Below are positions 18,200-26,657 of a stretch of DNA of 49,877 nt, one piece after another. Source of the stretch: Bacteroidales bacterium (GTDB lineage Bacteria; Bacteroidota; Bacteroidia; Bacteroidales; UBA12077). Under the pieces are notes generated by a model. That model did no database searches, had not been told where the DNA came from, and worked only from the letters and a program-made list of their open reading frames with translations. Where the stretch lies: contig WTBR01000095.1 in NCBI GenBank assembly GCA_013138975.1, positions 1 through 49,877 on the forward strand, given 5' to 3'. Position numbers and translations under genes: made by a program. The number at the start of each line of letters is the position of its first letter. The first letter of the stretch is position 1.

Positions 18200-19213
18200 A
18201 TGAATCAAGATACTGACATAGCAAACGAATTATGTAAATTGTTCGAACAATGGAGCGAAACAGTTCCGGAAAACATACAACAACTTCCGCATTCCGGATC
18301 AAGTCGAATTTATTATAGAATAAAACATAAGCACATATCTGCAATTGGAGTGTACAACAAAAACCTACCAGAAAATATTGCATTTCTTAATTTTACCAAT
18401 CAATTACTTGAATCAAAAATTAATGTTCCTATAATATATGCCGAGAAATTAGATGATGACTTATATTTAATTCAAGATTTGGGAGATAAACAACTACTTT
18501 CATGGTTAATATCAGATAAAATAGATAATCAATTTTCGGACAAAGCTATTGACATTTATAAAAAGGTTATCAGTGAATTAGTAAGAATACAAATTATCGC
18601 TGGACGTAATTTTGATTATTCAAAGTGTTATCAACATTCTGTATTTAATGAAGCTTCAATAAAATTTGATTTAAATTATTTTAAAATTAATTATGCTGAT
18701 GCTTTAAATTTAAAATATGATCAGAATAAATTAAATTCAGATTTTGACCTTTTTGCAAAATACCTGTTAACTGCTGATAACAATTATTTTATGTTTCGTG
18801 ATTTTCAGGCTCGAAATATTATTTTAGTAAATGATTATCCTTTCTTTATTGACTATCAAGGTGGGCGAAAGGGACCATTACAATATGATTTGGTTTCGTT
18901 GTTATTTCAGGCTAAAGCAGAAGTGCCGTCTCAAATAAAAAATCAGTTACTAGAATATTATATTAATATTGCACAATTATTTGTTCCTATAAATAAAGAT
19001 GAATTTATTGAATATTATTTTGCCTTTGCTTTAATAAGAGTATTGCAAACACTGGGAGCATACGGATTACGAGGTTTAATCGAAAAGAAAAATCATTTTA
19101 TTGAGAGCATTCCTTTAGCAATTAATAATTTAGTTTATTTAAATGATAAGGTTGAAATTTTAAATAAATTACCGGAAATAAGAAATATTATTGATCAAAT
19201 TACACATGTATAA
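18200..19213 (+). CDS. amgK: APH-family phosphotransferase, AmgK-like sugar kinase
   Basis: 337 residues with an aminoglycoside-phosphotransferase fold: Gly-rich N-lobe (PHSGSSRIYYR), catalytic loop FRDFQARN (Asp as base, Asn for metal), and FIDYQGGRKGP in place of DFG. In other bacteria AmgK phosphorylates the anomeric position of MurNAc, and MurU then makes UDP-MurNAc, by-passing de novo synthesis. A nucleotidyltransferase of the MurU type sits two genes downstream, which supports this reading. Start codon and upstream stop are adjacent, so translation is probably coupled. The symbol is by homology and context. Confidence 0.7.
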   Translation: MNQDTDIANELCKLFEQWSETVPENIQQLPHSGSSRIYYRIKHKHISAIGVYNKNLPENIAFLNFTNQLLESKINVPIIYAEKLDDDLYLIQDLGDKQLLSWLISDKIDNQFSDKAIDIYKKVISELVRIQIIAGRNFDYSKCYQHSVFNEASIKFDLNYFKINYADALNLKYDQNKLNSDFDLFAKYLLTADNNYFMFRDFQARNIILVNDYPFFIDYQGGRKGPLQYDLVSLLFQAKAEVPSQIKNQLLEYYINIAQLFVPINKDEFIEYYFAFALIRVLQTLGAYGLRGLIEKKNHFIESIPLAINNLVYLNDKVEILNKLPEIRNIIDQITHV

Positions 19214-19216
19214 ATC

Positions 19217-19633
19217 ATGAATAAGAAACTAAAGGTTACAATAAATAGTTTTTCGTACAAAAGGGCTTTACCAATAGATGATTCAGAAAATGGTGGAGGA
19301 TTCATCTTTGATTGTAGATCAATTCACAATCCTGGTAGATATGAAGAATATAAAAAACATACTGGAAAAGACAAAGAGGTCATCCAATTTTTCAAAAACG
19401 AACCAGAAATGCATGAATTCTTAAATCATGTATTTGCATTAACAGATCAATCGGTAAATAAATATATTGAACGAAAATTTACTCATTTAATGGTGAGCTT
19501 TGGCTGTACCGGGGGACAACACAGATCTGTATATTGTGCCGAGAACCTTGCAAAACATCTTGACGAAAAATTCGATATAAATATAACATTACAACATATT
19601 GAGCAAGAAATATTAAAAAGTGATCATTCATGA
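19217..19633 (+). CDS. Stand-alone RapZ C-terminal domain protein
   Basis: 138 residues. The motif FGCTGGQHRSVY and the preceding FDCRSIHNPGRYEEY match the C-terminal half of RapZ (YvcJ), while the N-terminal P-loop ATPase half is absent. In E. coli the RapZ C-terminal domain binds small RNAs and glucosamine-6-phosphate and controls GlmS. It lies between the kinase (three-base gap) and the nucleotidyltransferase (ATGA overlap). A sensing or adaptor role in amino-sugar use is an attractive inference; an RNA role in Bacteroidota is not established. Confidence 0.8.
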   Translation: MNKKLKVTINSFSYKRALPIDDSENGGGFIFDCRSIHNPGRYEEYKKHTGKDKEVIQFFKNEPEMHEFLNHVFALTDQSVNKYIERKFTHLMVSFGCTGGQHRSVYCAENLAKHLDEKFDINITLQHIEQEILKSDHS

Positions 19634-20352
19634 AAGCAATGATTTTTGCAGCGGGCGAAGGTACTCGCCTAAAACCATTAACGAATAATACTCCTAAAGC
19701 TCTAATTAAAGTTAACGGAGTTCCTATGCTTGAATTAGTTATTAAAAACTTAATAAATATTGGTGTAAATGAAATTATCATTAATGTTCATTATCTAGCA
19801 AATCAAGTAATTGACTTTTTAAAATCCAAAAACAATTTTGGAATTAGAATTGAGATCTCCGATGAAACGGATGAATTATTAGATACAGGTGGTGGTTTAA
19901 AAAAAGCCTCCTGGTTTTTTAACGACAATAAACCTTTCATTTTACACAATGTAGATATTATTAGCAATATTGATTTGACTGAAATGCTTAAATTTCATAA
20001 TAACAATAATGCACTTGCTACACTAGCTGTTAGAAAAAGAACGTCAAGTAGGTATCTGATGTTTAATAACAAACAAGTATTGTGTGGCTGGGAAAATAAA
20101 AAAAACTCAATAAAAATAATATCCAGATCTTCTAAAGTTTTTTCTTTTTTAGCATTTAGTGGAATTCACATTATTAATCCAGAAGTATTAAATAACATAA
20201 ACGAAAATGGTAGATTTTCAATTATTTCAACTTATTTTGCACTTTCTAGGAGCAATCTAATTTTAGCATATCAACATAATAAAGATTATTGGTTTGATAT
20301 CGGAAGTCCAAAAAAATTAGATATTGCAGAAAAATATATTAGTTCTCTTTAG
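19630..20352 (+). CDS. murU: Sugar nucleotidyltransferase, MurU-like
   Basis: 240 residues with the nucleotidyltransferase signature AAGEGTRLKPLTNNTPKAL at the N-terminus, ETDELLDTGGG, and FILHNVDI with a metal-binding Asp. Size and sequence fit MurNAc-1-phosphate uridylyltransferase-type enzymes. It overlaps the RapZ-C gene by four bases (ATGA) and ends the operon. Together with the AmgK-like kinase it would turn recycled MurNAc into UDP-MurNAc in the cytoplasm. A different sugar-1-phosphate cannot be excluded. Confidence 0.72.
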   Translation: MKAMIFAAGEGTRLKPLTNNTPKALIKVNGVPMLELVIKNLINIGVNEIIINVHYLANQVIDFLKSKNNFGIRIEISDETDELLDTGGGLKKASWFFNDNKPFILHNVDIISNIDLTEMLKFHNNNNALATLAVRKRTSSRYLMFNNKQVLCGWENKKNSIKIISRSSKVFSFLAFSGIHIINPEVLNNINENGRFSIISTYFALSRSNLILAYQHNKDYWFDIGSPKKLDIAEKYISSL

Positions 20353-20464
20353 GTGATATATATCAACGTTTATTTTTCATCAATTTAGAACATTAATCCA
20401 ATTTAACCGTAACCATAAAAAAACTACTTAACATAAAAAAATTAATAACATAAAACTTAATCAA

Positions 20465-21820
20465 ATGACTTACCATGATGATTATCAAACTGATAAGATT
20501 AAAGATCCGTTAGATAGAATAGGACAACCATTTAAACGATTCTTACATTTAGAATCTGCCGGTGGTATAATGCTAATAATAGCTACAATTCTGGCATTAA
20601 TTGTAGCCAACTCTGGTTGGGGTAGTTACTACGAATCATTTTTCAATCAAGAATTCACGATTGGAACAGAAAGTTTTCACATAACTGAAAAAGTTATTCA
20701 TTGGATTAACGATGGTTTAATGGCAATTTTCTTTTTCCTTGTTGGATTAGAAATCAAAAGAGAAATGCTTGTTGGAGAACTATCATCACCAAAAAAAGCG
20801 GCCTTACCAATTATTGCAGCAGTAGGTGGAATGATAGTTCCAGCAGCTTTATTTATGCTTTCTGTTGGTGATGGACTAGGTAAAGAAGGATGGGGAATAC
20901 CAATGGCAACAGATATTGCTTTTTCTCTGGGTGTTTTAAGCTTATTAGGGAAACGTGTTCCTTTAGCACTTAAGGTGTTTTTAGTTGCTTTTGCAATTGT
21001 TGATGATATTGGAGCTATTATAGTTATTGCGATTTTCTACAGTAAAGAAATTCATTGGAGTTTATTAATTATATCTGCTGGATTACTAGCTCTTTTATTC
21101 ATTTTTAATAAGTTAAAAATTAGATCGATTCCTATTTATTTAATTGTTGGTGCAATTATTTGGTTTCTATTCTTACATTCGGGAATACATGCTACTATTG
21201 CGGGCGTATTAATTGCATTTACAATACCATCATCGCGAAAAATTGATTTAGAAGATTTTAAAGGGAGAATGAAAAGGAATCTTAAAGATTTTGAAGATAA
21301 CCCACATACAGATAATGTAGCTCTGCAGCACAAGCAACTGGCAGCAATAGACAATATGCAATCTCAAATTTTCAAGATACAAAGTCCTTTACAACAATTA
21401 GAGCATAATTTCCATGGTTTTGTTACCTATTTTGTAATGCCATTATTTGCTTTTGCTAATGCAGGGGTTGTACTTCAAGGAGCGGGTATGGATACTCTAA
21501 ATACTTTAACATTAAGTATAAGTGGCAGTTTAATCTTTGGGAAAATAATAGGTATTTTCTTGTTCTCCTATTTAACTGTTAAATTGGGATTATCTGTATT
21601 ACCGGATAGAGTTAGTTGGAATCATATTCTTGGAGCAGCAATGCTTGGTGGAATTGGATTTACAATGTCATTATTCATTAGTAATTTAGCTTATGAAAAT
21701 ATTGGTATTTTAAGAGGTATTGCTGAAAATCAAGCTAAACTTGGAATTCTAATGGGATCGGGTGTTGCAGCAATCTTAGGATTTGTATATTTAAAAGTTT
21801 TACTTCGTAAAGAAGAGTGA
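20465..21820 (+). CDS. nhaA: Na+/H+ antiporter NhaA
   Basis: 451 residues, about 12 transmembrane helices. The paired aspartates of the transport site are present in AIVDDIGAI (Asp180-Asp181). Other family marks are LMAIFFFLVGLEIKREM, GWGIPMATDIAFSLGV and GGIGFTMSLFI. A longer hydrophilic loop sits around residues 255-320. It exports Na+ in exchange for protons, giving pH and salt tolerance. It is monocistronic, with a strong terminator directly after it. Confidence 0.95.
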   Translation: MTYHDDYQTDKIKDPLDRIGQPFKRFLHLESAGGIMLIIATILALIVANSGWGSYYESFFNQEFTIGTESFHITEKVIHWINDGLMAIFFFLVGLEIKREMLVGELSSPKKAALPIIAAVGGMIVPAALFMLSVGDGLGKEGWGIPMATDIAFSLGVLSLLGKRVPLALKVFLVAFAIVDDIGAIIVIAIFYSKEIHWSLLIISAGLLALLFIFNKLKIRSIPIYLIVGAIIWFLFLHSGIHATIAGVLIAFTIPSSRKIDLEDFKGRMKRNLKDFEDNPHTDNVALQHKQLAAIDNMQSQIFKIQSPLQQLEHNFHGFVTYFVMPLFAFANAGVVLQGAGMDTLNTLTLSISGSLIFGKIIGIFLFSYLTVKLGLSVLPDRVSWNHILGAAMLGGIGFTMSLFISNLAYENIGILRGIAENQAKLGILMGSGVAAILGFVYLKVLLRKEE

Positions 21821-21848
21821 TTTAGTAAAATTCTAACATAAATGATCT

Positions 21849-21880
21849 AACGCCTTGAATTTCTTCAAGGCGTTTATTTT
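21849..21880 (+). terminator. Rho-independent terminator of nhaA
   Basis: A perfect 11-bp stem AACGCCTTGAA (21849-21859) / TTCAAGGCGTT (21864-21874) with a TTTC loop, followed by TATTTT. Confidence 0.9.
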
Positions 21881-22215
21881 TATATCTATGTCAAATGTCA
21901 ATGAAATTAATAGAGTTTGCCAGAAGAGAATAAAGGAATTGTATTGTCTGTTTTTCCCAGAGAATTAAAAAAGTGTTATTAATGTAGATTATAAATTTAA
22001 TTCGATTTTATTGAATTAGATTCTTTTAATCCCTGAAATAAAAATTCAAAGCATATTGTAGATGAGGCAGCAATAATAATTAGTAACACTTAAAAAAATA
22101 AATTAATCCTGATTGAAGAATCTATTAAACTAAACTAATTACAAAGTTTTTTGTTTATAACTCTTTACTTAATCTATCTTTTTCAATATCTTTATAAAAA
22201 CTTATACTCTTTACA
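21881..22215. other. Intergenic region, nothing recognised
   Basis: About 335 AT-rich bases between the nhaA terminator and the membrane-anchored protein gene. No ORF, repeat or RNA is evident; it should hold the promoter of the following gene, but I see no exact TAnnTTTG box that I would trust. Confidence 0.45.
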
Positions 22216-22953
22216 ATGATTATAAGCACTATACTCTTAAATTTAAACATTTCATTTTCTATAGAATTACTTATAATTTTTCTTTTTTTTATTTATGTTA
22301 TTTATTTACACCTTCTACTTGTAAAAAAGAACAGTTTGCTAAAAACTTTTTATGATAAAGTAGAGAAGCCCGGGAGTAAGTTAGAGAAAAAAGATATAAT
22401 AAGTTTTTTGGGAAATGTTAAAAAGAGTGATGATCAGGAAATTATTACTAAAGATAAATTATTTGATAATAAAGTCAGTAATTTCTTGTTTGAAAACGAC
22501 AAAAAAACAAAACTTTTTGTACACTATACTCCAAGACAAGATGTTGCAACCAAAATCCTGAAGGAAGGATTTAAATTTGTTAATTCGTTTTACAAAACTG
22601 CTGAATATATTTATAATGATGATTTATATTTGATTCATCGTCATCATGAACACAAACAATACGGGCATTACGTTATTGTAATTTGCATTTCCAAAGATAC
22701 TTATGATCATTATTCTAATGAATTAGAAAAACTTAAAGCGAAAAATATTTCTGTTGAACAAATTTTAACAAAAATACCTTCATATAAAGATGAAAACTCA
22801 GATGATATCTACACTTGTCCAAAACAGTTTATTAAAGGCTATTTTAATTATACAAACGGAACTATTACGCCAAACCCGGAATTCAATTTAAGTTACCAAT
22901 CAAAAATATTTGATGAAAATATTGAGAAATTAAAACGAATTAAAACGAATTAA
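22216..22953 (+). CDS. Membrane-anchored protein with a possible ADP-ribosyltransferase-like fold
   Basis: 245 residues. One N-terminal transmembrane helix (about 15-37) is followed by a cytoplasm- or periplasm-facing domain. Residues 100-130 read FVHYTPRQDVATKILKEGFK, resembling the first strand and helix of ART/PARP-like enzymes (xHxT..A..IL.eGF, His103). Conserved-looking aromatic residues follow, and CPKQFIKGYF (201-210) sits where ART families carry their last catalytic strand. The rest is charged. The ART assignment rests on pattern resemblance only; the expected catalytic Glu is not obvious. It stands alone, followed closely on the other strand by the flavin reductase gene. Confidence 0.4.
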   Translation: MIISTILLNLNISFSIELLIIFLFFIYVIYLHLLLVKKNSLLKTFYDKVEKPGSKLEKKDIISFLGNVKKSDDQEIITKDKLFDNKVSNFLFENDKKTKLFVHYTPRQDVATKILKEGFKFVNSFYKTAEYIYNDDLYLIHRHHEHKQYGHYVIVICISKDTYDHYSNELEKLKAKNISVEQILTKIPSYKDENSDDIYTCPKQFIKGYFNYTNGTITPNPEFNLSYQSKIFDENIEKLKRIKTN

Positions 22954-22970
22954 AAATAGAATCTTTGCAT

Positions 22971-23633
22971 TTACTCTTTGGTCAATCTTTTTCCTAATTC
23001 AAAACATTGACTTAAAACCGCCCTGTTTTTTATAAAATCATTTTCGGCAAGATTCTCATCCAATTGTAATTTTGGATATAATTCTTTCAATTCCTCTTCG
23101 GTTTTTTGTACTTGTTTTATAACTGCCAAACGAGTTGCTTTAATTGCATGTAATCTGTTTCCATCTCCCATTACTTCTTTCATATACTCAAAAAGATCAA
23201 TTACAGGTTGAGCATCAGAATCATCCGAAGAGCCCATAGAAAGCAATAAAACAAAATCTTTATTCCATTTTTTATAAGGAGTATGAATTAATCCTGTTTC
23301 GGTAATCTGAACATGGAAAAAAGAACGAAACCTATCGATTATATTTTTTAATGGTGCTGAAACATAATGGAAATAAATAGGCGATGCAAATACCAATACA
23401 TCAGCCTCATTAATTTTCTCACTTAAATCTGTCCAATCATCATCTCGTATTGAACATCGCTTTATTAAATTACAACGCAAACATCCATTACAGTATTTAA
23501 TATCAACATCTTTTGCTTGAACTTGCTCTATGTTTTCTGTATTATTTTTTGCCCCATCAATGAAATGTTGTAATAAGATAGATGTGTTTCCTTGCTTTCG
23601 TGTGCTTCCATCTAATATCAATATTTTTTTCAT
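22971..23633 (-). CDS. NAD(P)H-dependent FMN reductase / flavodoxin-fold oxidoreductase
   Basis: 220 residues with the flavodoxin-like phosphate loop GSTRKQGNTS at 9-18, a cysteine cluster (YCNGCLRCNLIKRC, about 48-61) like iron-sulfur flavoproteins, and ASPIYFHYVSAPLKNIIDR for FMN contact. It would reduce quinones, flavins or metal-bound substrates. It lies eight bases downstream of an NTF2-like gene on the same strand, so the two form an operon. The exact substrate is unknown. Confidence 0.85.
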   Translation of the reverse strand: MKKILILDGSTRKQGNTSILLQHFIDGAKNNTENIEQVQAKDVDIKYCNGCLRCNLIKRCSIRDDDWTDLSEKINEADVLVFASPIYFHYVSAPLKNIIDRFRSFFHVQITETGLIHTPYKKWNKDFVLLLSMGSSDDSDAQPVIDLFEYMKEVMGDGNRLHAIKATRLAVIKQVQKTEEELKELYPKLQLDENLAENDFIKNRAVLSQCFELGKRLTKE

Positions 23634-23640
23634 CTGATTT

Positions 23641-24012
23641 TTAATTTATAAATGAAGTATTCTTAAAATAATCACTAATGTATATCACTTTATCATTGTT
23701 AAAATAAAATAAAGTTATTCCACTATTTTCATATAACTCTCCTGATTTTTCTTCTCCTTTATTCGTCCATACAACACAAGCTTTTTGATCTTCAACAATA
23801 ACTTCTTTAACTGTAAATGTTAAATTGTTGTATTTTCGAAGTAAAACTTTAAAAAATAGAATTACACGCTTTACTCCTATTACTGTATCTACTCCAGGGA
23901 AATTAAAGCTTAAATCTTCATCGGCATTATTCTCATATACACTAAAATCGCTTGTATTCATTGCTTCAAATACACTTATGGCGATTTTTCTATAAAGTTC
24001 TTTCTTATTCAT
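23641..24012 (-). CDS. NTF2-like (SnoaL/ketosteroid isomerase-type) protein
   Basis: 123 residues with the small cone-shaped NTF2 fold pattern: N-terminal helix (MNKKELYRKIAISVFEAMNT), FPGVDTVIGVKRV, then alternating beta strands ending in YISDYFKNTSFI. Members bind small hydrophobic ligands or isomerise them; no catalytic residues can be assigned confidently. It is first gene of a two-gene operon with the flavin reductase. Confidence 0.75.
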   Translation of the reverse strand: MNKKELYRKIAISVFEAMNTSDFSVYENNADEDLSFNFPGVDTVIGVKRVILFFKVLLRKYNNLTFTVKEVIVEDQKACVVWTNKGEEKSGELYENSGITLFYFNNDKVIYISDYFKNTSFIN

Positions 24013-24033
24013 AGTTTTACTACATTTTTATTT

Positions 24034-24178
24034 ATTACCAAATATCCGCAAGTAAATTTTCATTCATTTAAATATTAAGTGATTAGCCGTGCCACGGTTA
24101 ACTAATATAGATGATATGAAATTATAATCAAATGCTGATTATTAATAAATCCGTACCACGCTTTACGGATTTAAAGTA
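24034..24178. repeat. Dispersed ~145-bp intergenic repeat, copy 1
   Basis: This stretch is about 80-85% identical by eye to 49604-49748 (AGTAAATTTTCATTCATTTA core). It contains two small hairpins, CCGTGCCACGG and ATCCGTA..TACGGAT. Some arm changes in the second copy look compensatory. No ORF is present. It may be a non-autonomous mobile element or a structured RNA. Confidence 0.7.
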
Positions 24179-24369
24179 TTAAAATATTATCAAAATCAAA
24201 ACAATGAATCTCCTCGCAGCAAGCTGACGAGGTATCTCTATGGAATATTTTATTTTCCATACGCACCAAGGTGCTGTGAATATAAGCCTTGAGATCCCTC
24301 AACTACACTTCGACAAGCTCAGTGAAGCCCGCTCGGGATCAGTTCGGCTAGATGATTTTGATTACAAAA
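24179..24369. repeat. Mosaic of short palindromes
   Basis: This spacer holds CCTCG/CGAGG (24215-24232 region), CCAAGGTGCTGTG.., a CTTCGACAAGCTCAGTG half-element, and GATGATTTTGATTACAAAATCAT, an inverted repeat near 24350. It looks like debris of several dispersed repeats placed against the 3' end of the small CxxC gene. Confidence 0.45.
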
Positions 24370-24540
24370 TCATAGTCTCACTGATTTAAATTCGCTAGAA
24401 TCACTTTGATCAATCTTGTTTAGAGTACAAAGTATTTCCTCATCGGGATCATTATCTTTCTTACAAATTGAGCAAAGACCGGGTTTGTGTATCAAATCAG
24501 GATTTACTTCTGTCCCATCATCATTATAAAAAGGAGTCAT
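24370..24540 (-). CDS. Small CxxC protein, 56 residues, possibly truncated
   Basis: Translation from the ATG at 24540 gives MTPFYNDDGTEVNPDLIHKP, then GLCSICKKDNDPDEEILC. That is a short acidic protein with a CxxC pair plus a third Cys, and it resembles small Bacteroidota proteins I have seen start this way. The last residues (FKSVRL) come from bases next to the repeat mosaic. The expected fourth Cys is missing, so the end was probably replaced by repeat sequence. It is divergent from the radical SAM gene 61 bases away. A metal- or zinc-ribbon-like role is inference. Confidence 0.55.
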   Translation of the reverse strand: MTPFYNDDGTEVNPDLIHKPGLCSICKKDNDPDEEILCTLNKIDQSDSSEFKSVRL

Positions 24541-24568
24541 TTTATCGCAATTTAAAGTTGAGTTTACT

Positions 24569-24576
24569 TAATTTTG
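24569..24576 (+). promoter_or_regulatory. Probable -7 element (TAATTTTG) for the radical SAM gene
   Basis: An exact TAnnTTTG match 25 bases before the ATG at 24602. No TTTG is found 19 bases upstream, so support is partial. Confidence 0.4.
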
Positions 24577-24601
24577 CTAAAAATAATAATTAATATTTAC
24601 A

Positions 24602-25537
24602 ATGTATAAGCATTTATTTGGCCCAGTGCCTTCACGAAGATTAGGAATGTCATTAGGAGTTGATTTAGTTCCTCATAAAGTTTGCTCGCTGAACTGTATT
24701 TACTGTGAATGTGGAGCAACCAATAAGCTCACTACCGATCGAAAAGAATATGTTTCGTATAACGAAGTTATAAGGGAGTTAAAAGATTTTTTTGAAAATA
24801 ACGATAATCCTGATTATGTAACCTTTTCGGGAGCTGGCGAGCCCACTTTAAATATCCATATTGGAAAAGTTATTGAATATTTAAAAACAAACCATTCTGA
24901 TGTTTCTATTGCTGTATTAACTAATGGGAGCTTATTAAATAAGCCTGATGTTAGACAAGAGTTAATGCAATCTGATCTTATATTACCATCGCTGGATGCA
25001 GCAACAAATTCGGCTTTTATTAAAATTGATCGCCCATCAAATAATTTAAATATTGATGATTACATTCAAGGATTAATTGATTTTAGTAAGGAGTTCAAAG
25101 GAATTATTTGGCTCGAAGTAATGATTTTACCAGGAGTTAACGATGATTTAGAGAATTTGAATAAATTGAAGGAGGCTATTTTAAAAATCAATCCTAAGAA
25201 AATACAATTAAATACTCTTGACAGACCTGGTGTAATAGAAAATATAAGAGCTGCCAGTAGAGTTGAACTTCAAAACATTATTGATCTGTGGGAATTAAAG
25301 AATGCTGAAATCATTGCTTCTTCTGCAATTCGAAAAGATAATAAATCTTTCAGAAAAGATACCGAAAATGCCATTATAGAAACAATATCACGCCGACCAT
25401 GTACTCTTGAGGATCTGGAAAAAATATTAGGCCTTCACGTAAACGAAATTAATAAATACCTGGATACTTTAGATTCTGATAATAAAATTGAAACATACAG
25501 ACAGGAAAGAGGAATATTTTATCAATTTAAAAAATAA
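24602..25537 (+). CDS. Radical SAM protein of the COG0731 (TYW1-like) group
   Basis: 311 residues. The 4Fe-4S/SAM-binding motif is CSLNCIYCECG (Cys at about 28, 32 and 35), preceded by the typical FGPVPSRRLG start. TFSGAGEPTLN and LEVMILPGVND are further family marks. A C-terminal winged-helix-like domain (about 245-311) follows the TIM-barrel part. Bacterial members are annotated as wybutosine-biosynthesis-like, but bacteria lack that pathway, so the substrate is unknown. Confidence 0.88.
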   Translation: MYKHLFGPVPSRRLGMSLGVDLVPHKVCSLNCIYCECGATNKLTTDRKEYVSYNEVIRELKDFFENNDNPDYVTFSGAGEPTLNIHIGKVIEYLKTNHSDVSIAVLTNGSLLNKPDVRQELMQSDLILPSLDAATNSAFIKIDRPSNNLNIDDYIQGLIDFSKEFKGIIWLEVMILPGVNDDLENLNKLKEAILKINPKKIQLNTLDRPGVIENIRAASRVELQNIIDLWELKNAEIIASSAIRKDNKSFRKDTENAIIETISRRPCTLEDLEKILGLHVNEINKYLDTLDSDNKIETYRQERGIFYQFKK

Positions 25538-25606
25538 AATTTGAATTATTATTTTACTATATTTATAATAGTTCGTTACATTTTTGTATTAGTTTGAAAT
25601 TAAGAA

Positions 25607-25685
25607 CTTTGGCAAAGTTAGCTTATTTTAATCATACGGCTAATTATCAGCAGTTTGACTGTTGTAAAATTCAACTTTGCCAAAG
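25607..25685. repeat. 13-bp perfect inverted repeat around ~53 bases
   Basis: CTTTGGCAAAGTT (25607-25619) and AACTTTGCCAAAG (25673-25685) are exact reverse complements. The left arm is itself nearly palindromic. It lies between the radical SAM and U32-like genes. It could be a non-autonomous element or a hairpin; there is no T-run right after it. Confidence 0.6.
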
Positions 25686-25727
25686 ATTAACAAAGTATTG
25701 ATATTTAGAAACAAATTTTAAATTTAA

Positions 25728-26516
25728 ATGGACAATACAGTATATACTTTATCTGCAAGGGGGAAAAAAATAAATCAGCCCATAAAAAATTATTTAAATA
25801 ATTATTTCCCTAATATCCCTATTAATAAAATTGATAGTGTTTTTGGATTTATTGAGCCTACTTCTTTATATAGTGGTCGTCCGTTTTTAAAAAGACAAAT
25901 TTCGGATTCAGATTATAAATTTTTACAAGAAAATAATATTGGATTAAGAATTCCTTTCACAAACCATTACGTTACAATAGAGGAATATGAAAAATATAAA
26001 CCCGTACTTGAAAAATACCATGAAAAAGGTAATTCTATTATAATATCAAATGATGATTTTGCTAAATGGATAAAAAAAGATTTCCCCTTTTATAAAGTCG
26101 AAGCTAGTATTTTAAAGGAAATTGATTCTCTCGAAAAAATTAACAAAGCATTAGAATTATACGATACCATAGTACTTCCAATGACTGTGAATCATAATAT
26201 AAAACTGTTAAAAGAAATTAAACATAAGGATAAAATCACTTTATTTGGCAATGCTGGTTGTGCATTAACTTGCCCAAATAGAATATGCTACGATTATATT
26301 TCGAGAGCCAACAAGACATTAGGTGGCTCCAATGTCATTACAAGACTTATTTACTACTATTATTCGTTTATTATTCGACGAAAATGGTGTATGCATAAAA
26401 TCAAACCTCGTAAACTTCATGGTATTAAAGATTTCGATATTGACAAATATTACGAAATGGGTTTTACTCGATTTAAAATGTTAAGAGAACATTCAGGGAG
26501 AAAAACAGGATATTAA
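25728..26516 (+). CDS. U32-like protein with a four-cysteine cluster
   Basis: 262 residues. The middle part (PMTVNHNIKLLKEI..KITLFGNAGC) reads like the TIM-barrel core of U32 proteins. The cluster Cys178, Cys182, Cys187 (GCALTCPNRIC) together with Cys221 (KWCMHK) could bind a 4Fe-4S centre as in UbiU/UbiV. It is shorter than typical U32 peptidases and lacks their C-terminal domain. It stands alone with repeats upstream. The family call is by motif pattern; substrate and reaction are unknown. Confidence 0.5.
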   Translation: MDNTVYTLSARGKKINQPIKNYLNNYFPNIPINKIDSVFGFIEPTSLYSGRPFLKRQISDSDYKFLQENNIGLRIPFTNHYVTIEEYEKYKPVLEKYHEKGNSIIISNDDFAKWIKKDFPFYKVEASILKEIDSLEKINKALELYDTIVLPMTVNHNIKLLKEIKHKDKITLFGNAGCALTCPNRICYDYISRANKTLGGSNVITRLIYYYYSFIIRRKWCMHKIKPRKLHGIKDFDIDKYYEMGFTRFKMLREHSGRKTGY

Positions 26517-26611
26517 TCACTCTCAATTAAACAAATTGCTGTTAAATGTATTTACATATACTTGAACTGAACATTGTCTTTTTTTAATAAATTTAGATAT
26601 GTATATCTGTT

Positions 26612-26619
26612 TATATTTG
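26612..26619 (+). promoter_or_regulatory. Probable -7 element (TATATTTG) of the chemotaxis receptor gene
   Basis: An exact TAnnTTTG match 39 bases before the ATG at 26658. It lies downstream of the alternative ATG at 26574, so it supports the later start. No TTTG is seen at the usual -33 spacing. Confidence 0.5.
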
Positions 26620-26657
26620 TGTATAATTGCACTCCCAAAACATTTAATAACATAACT

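Noticed and set aside
26574..26657. N-terminal extension of the chemotaxis receptor
   Set aside because: The ATG at 26574 lies upstream of the TATATTTG box; the extension has no family similarity.
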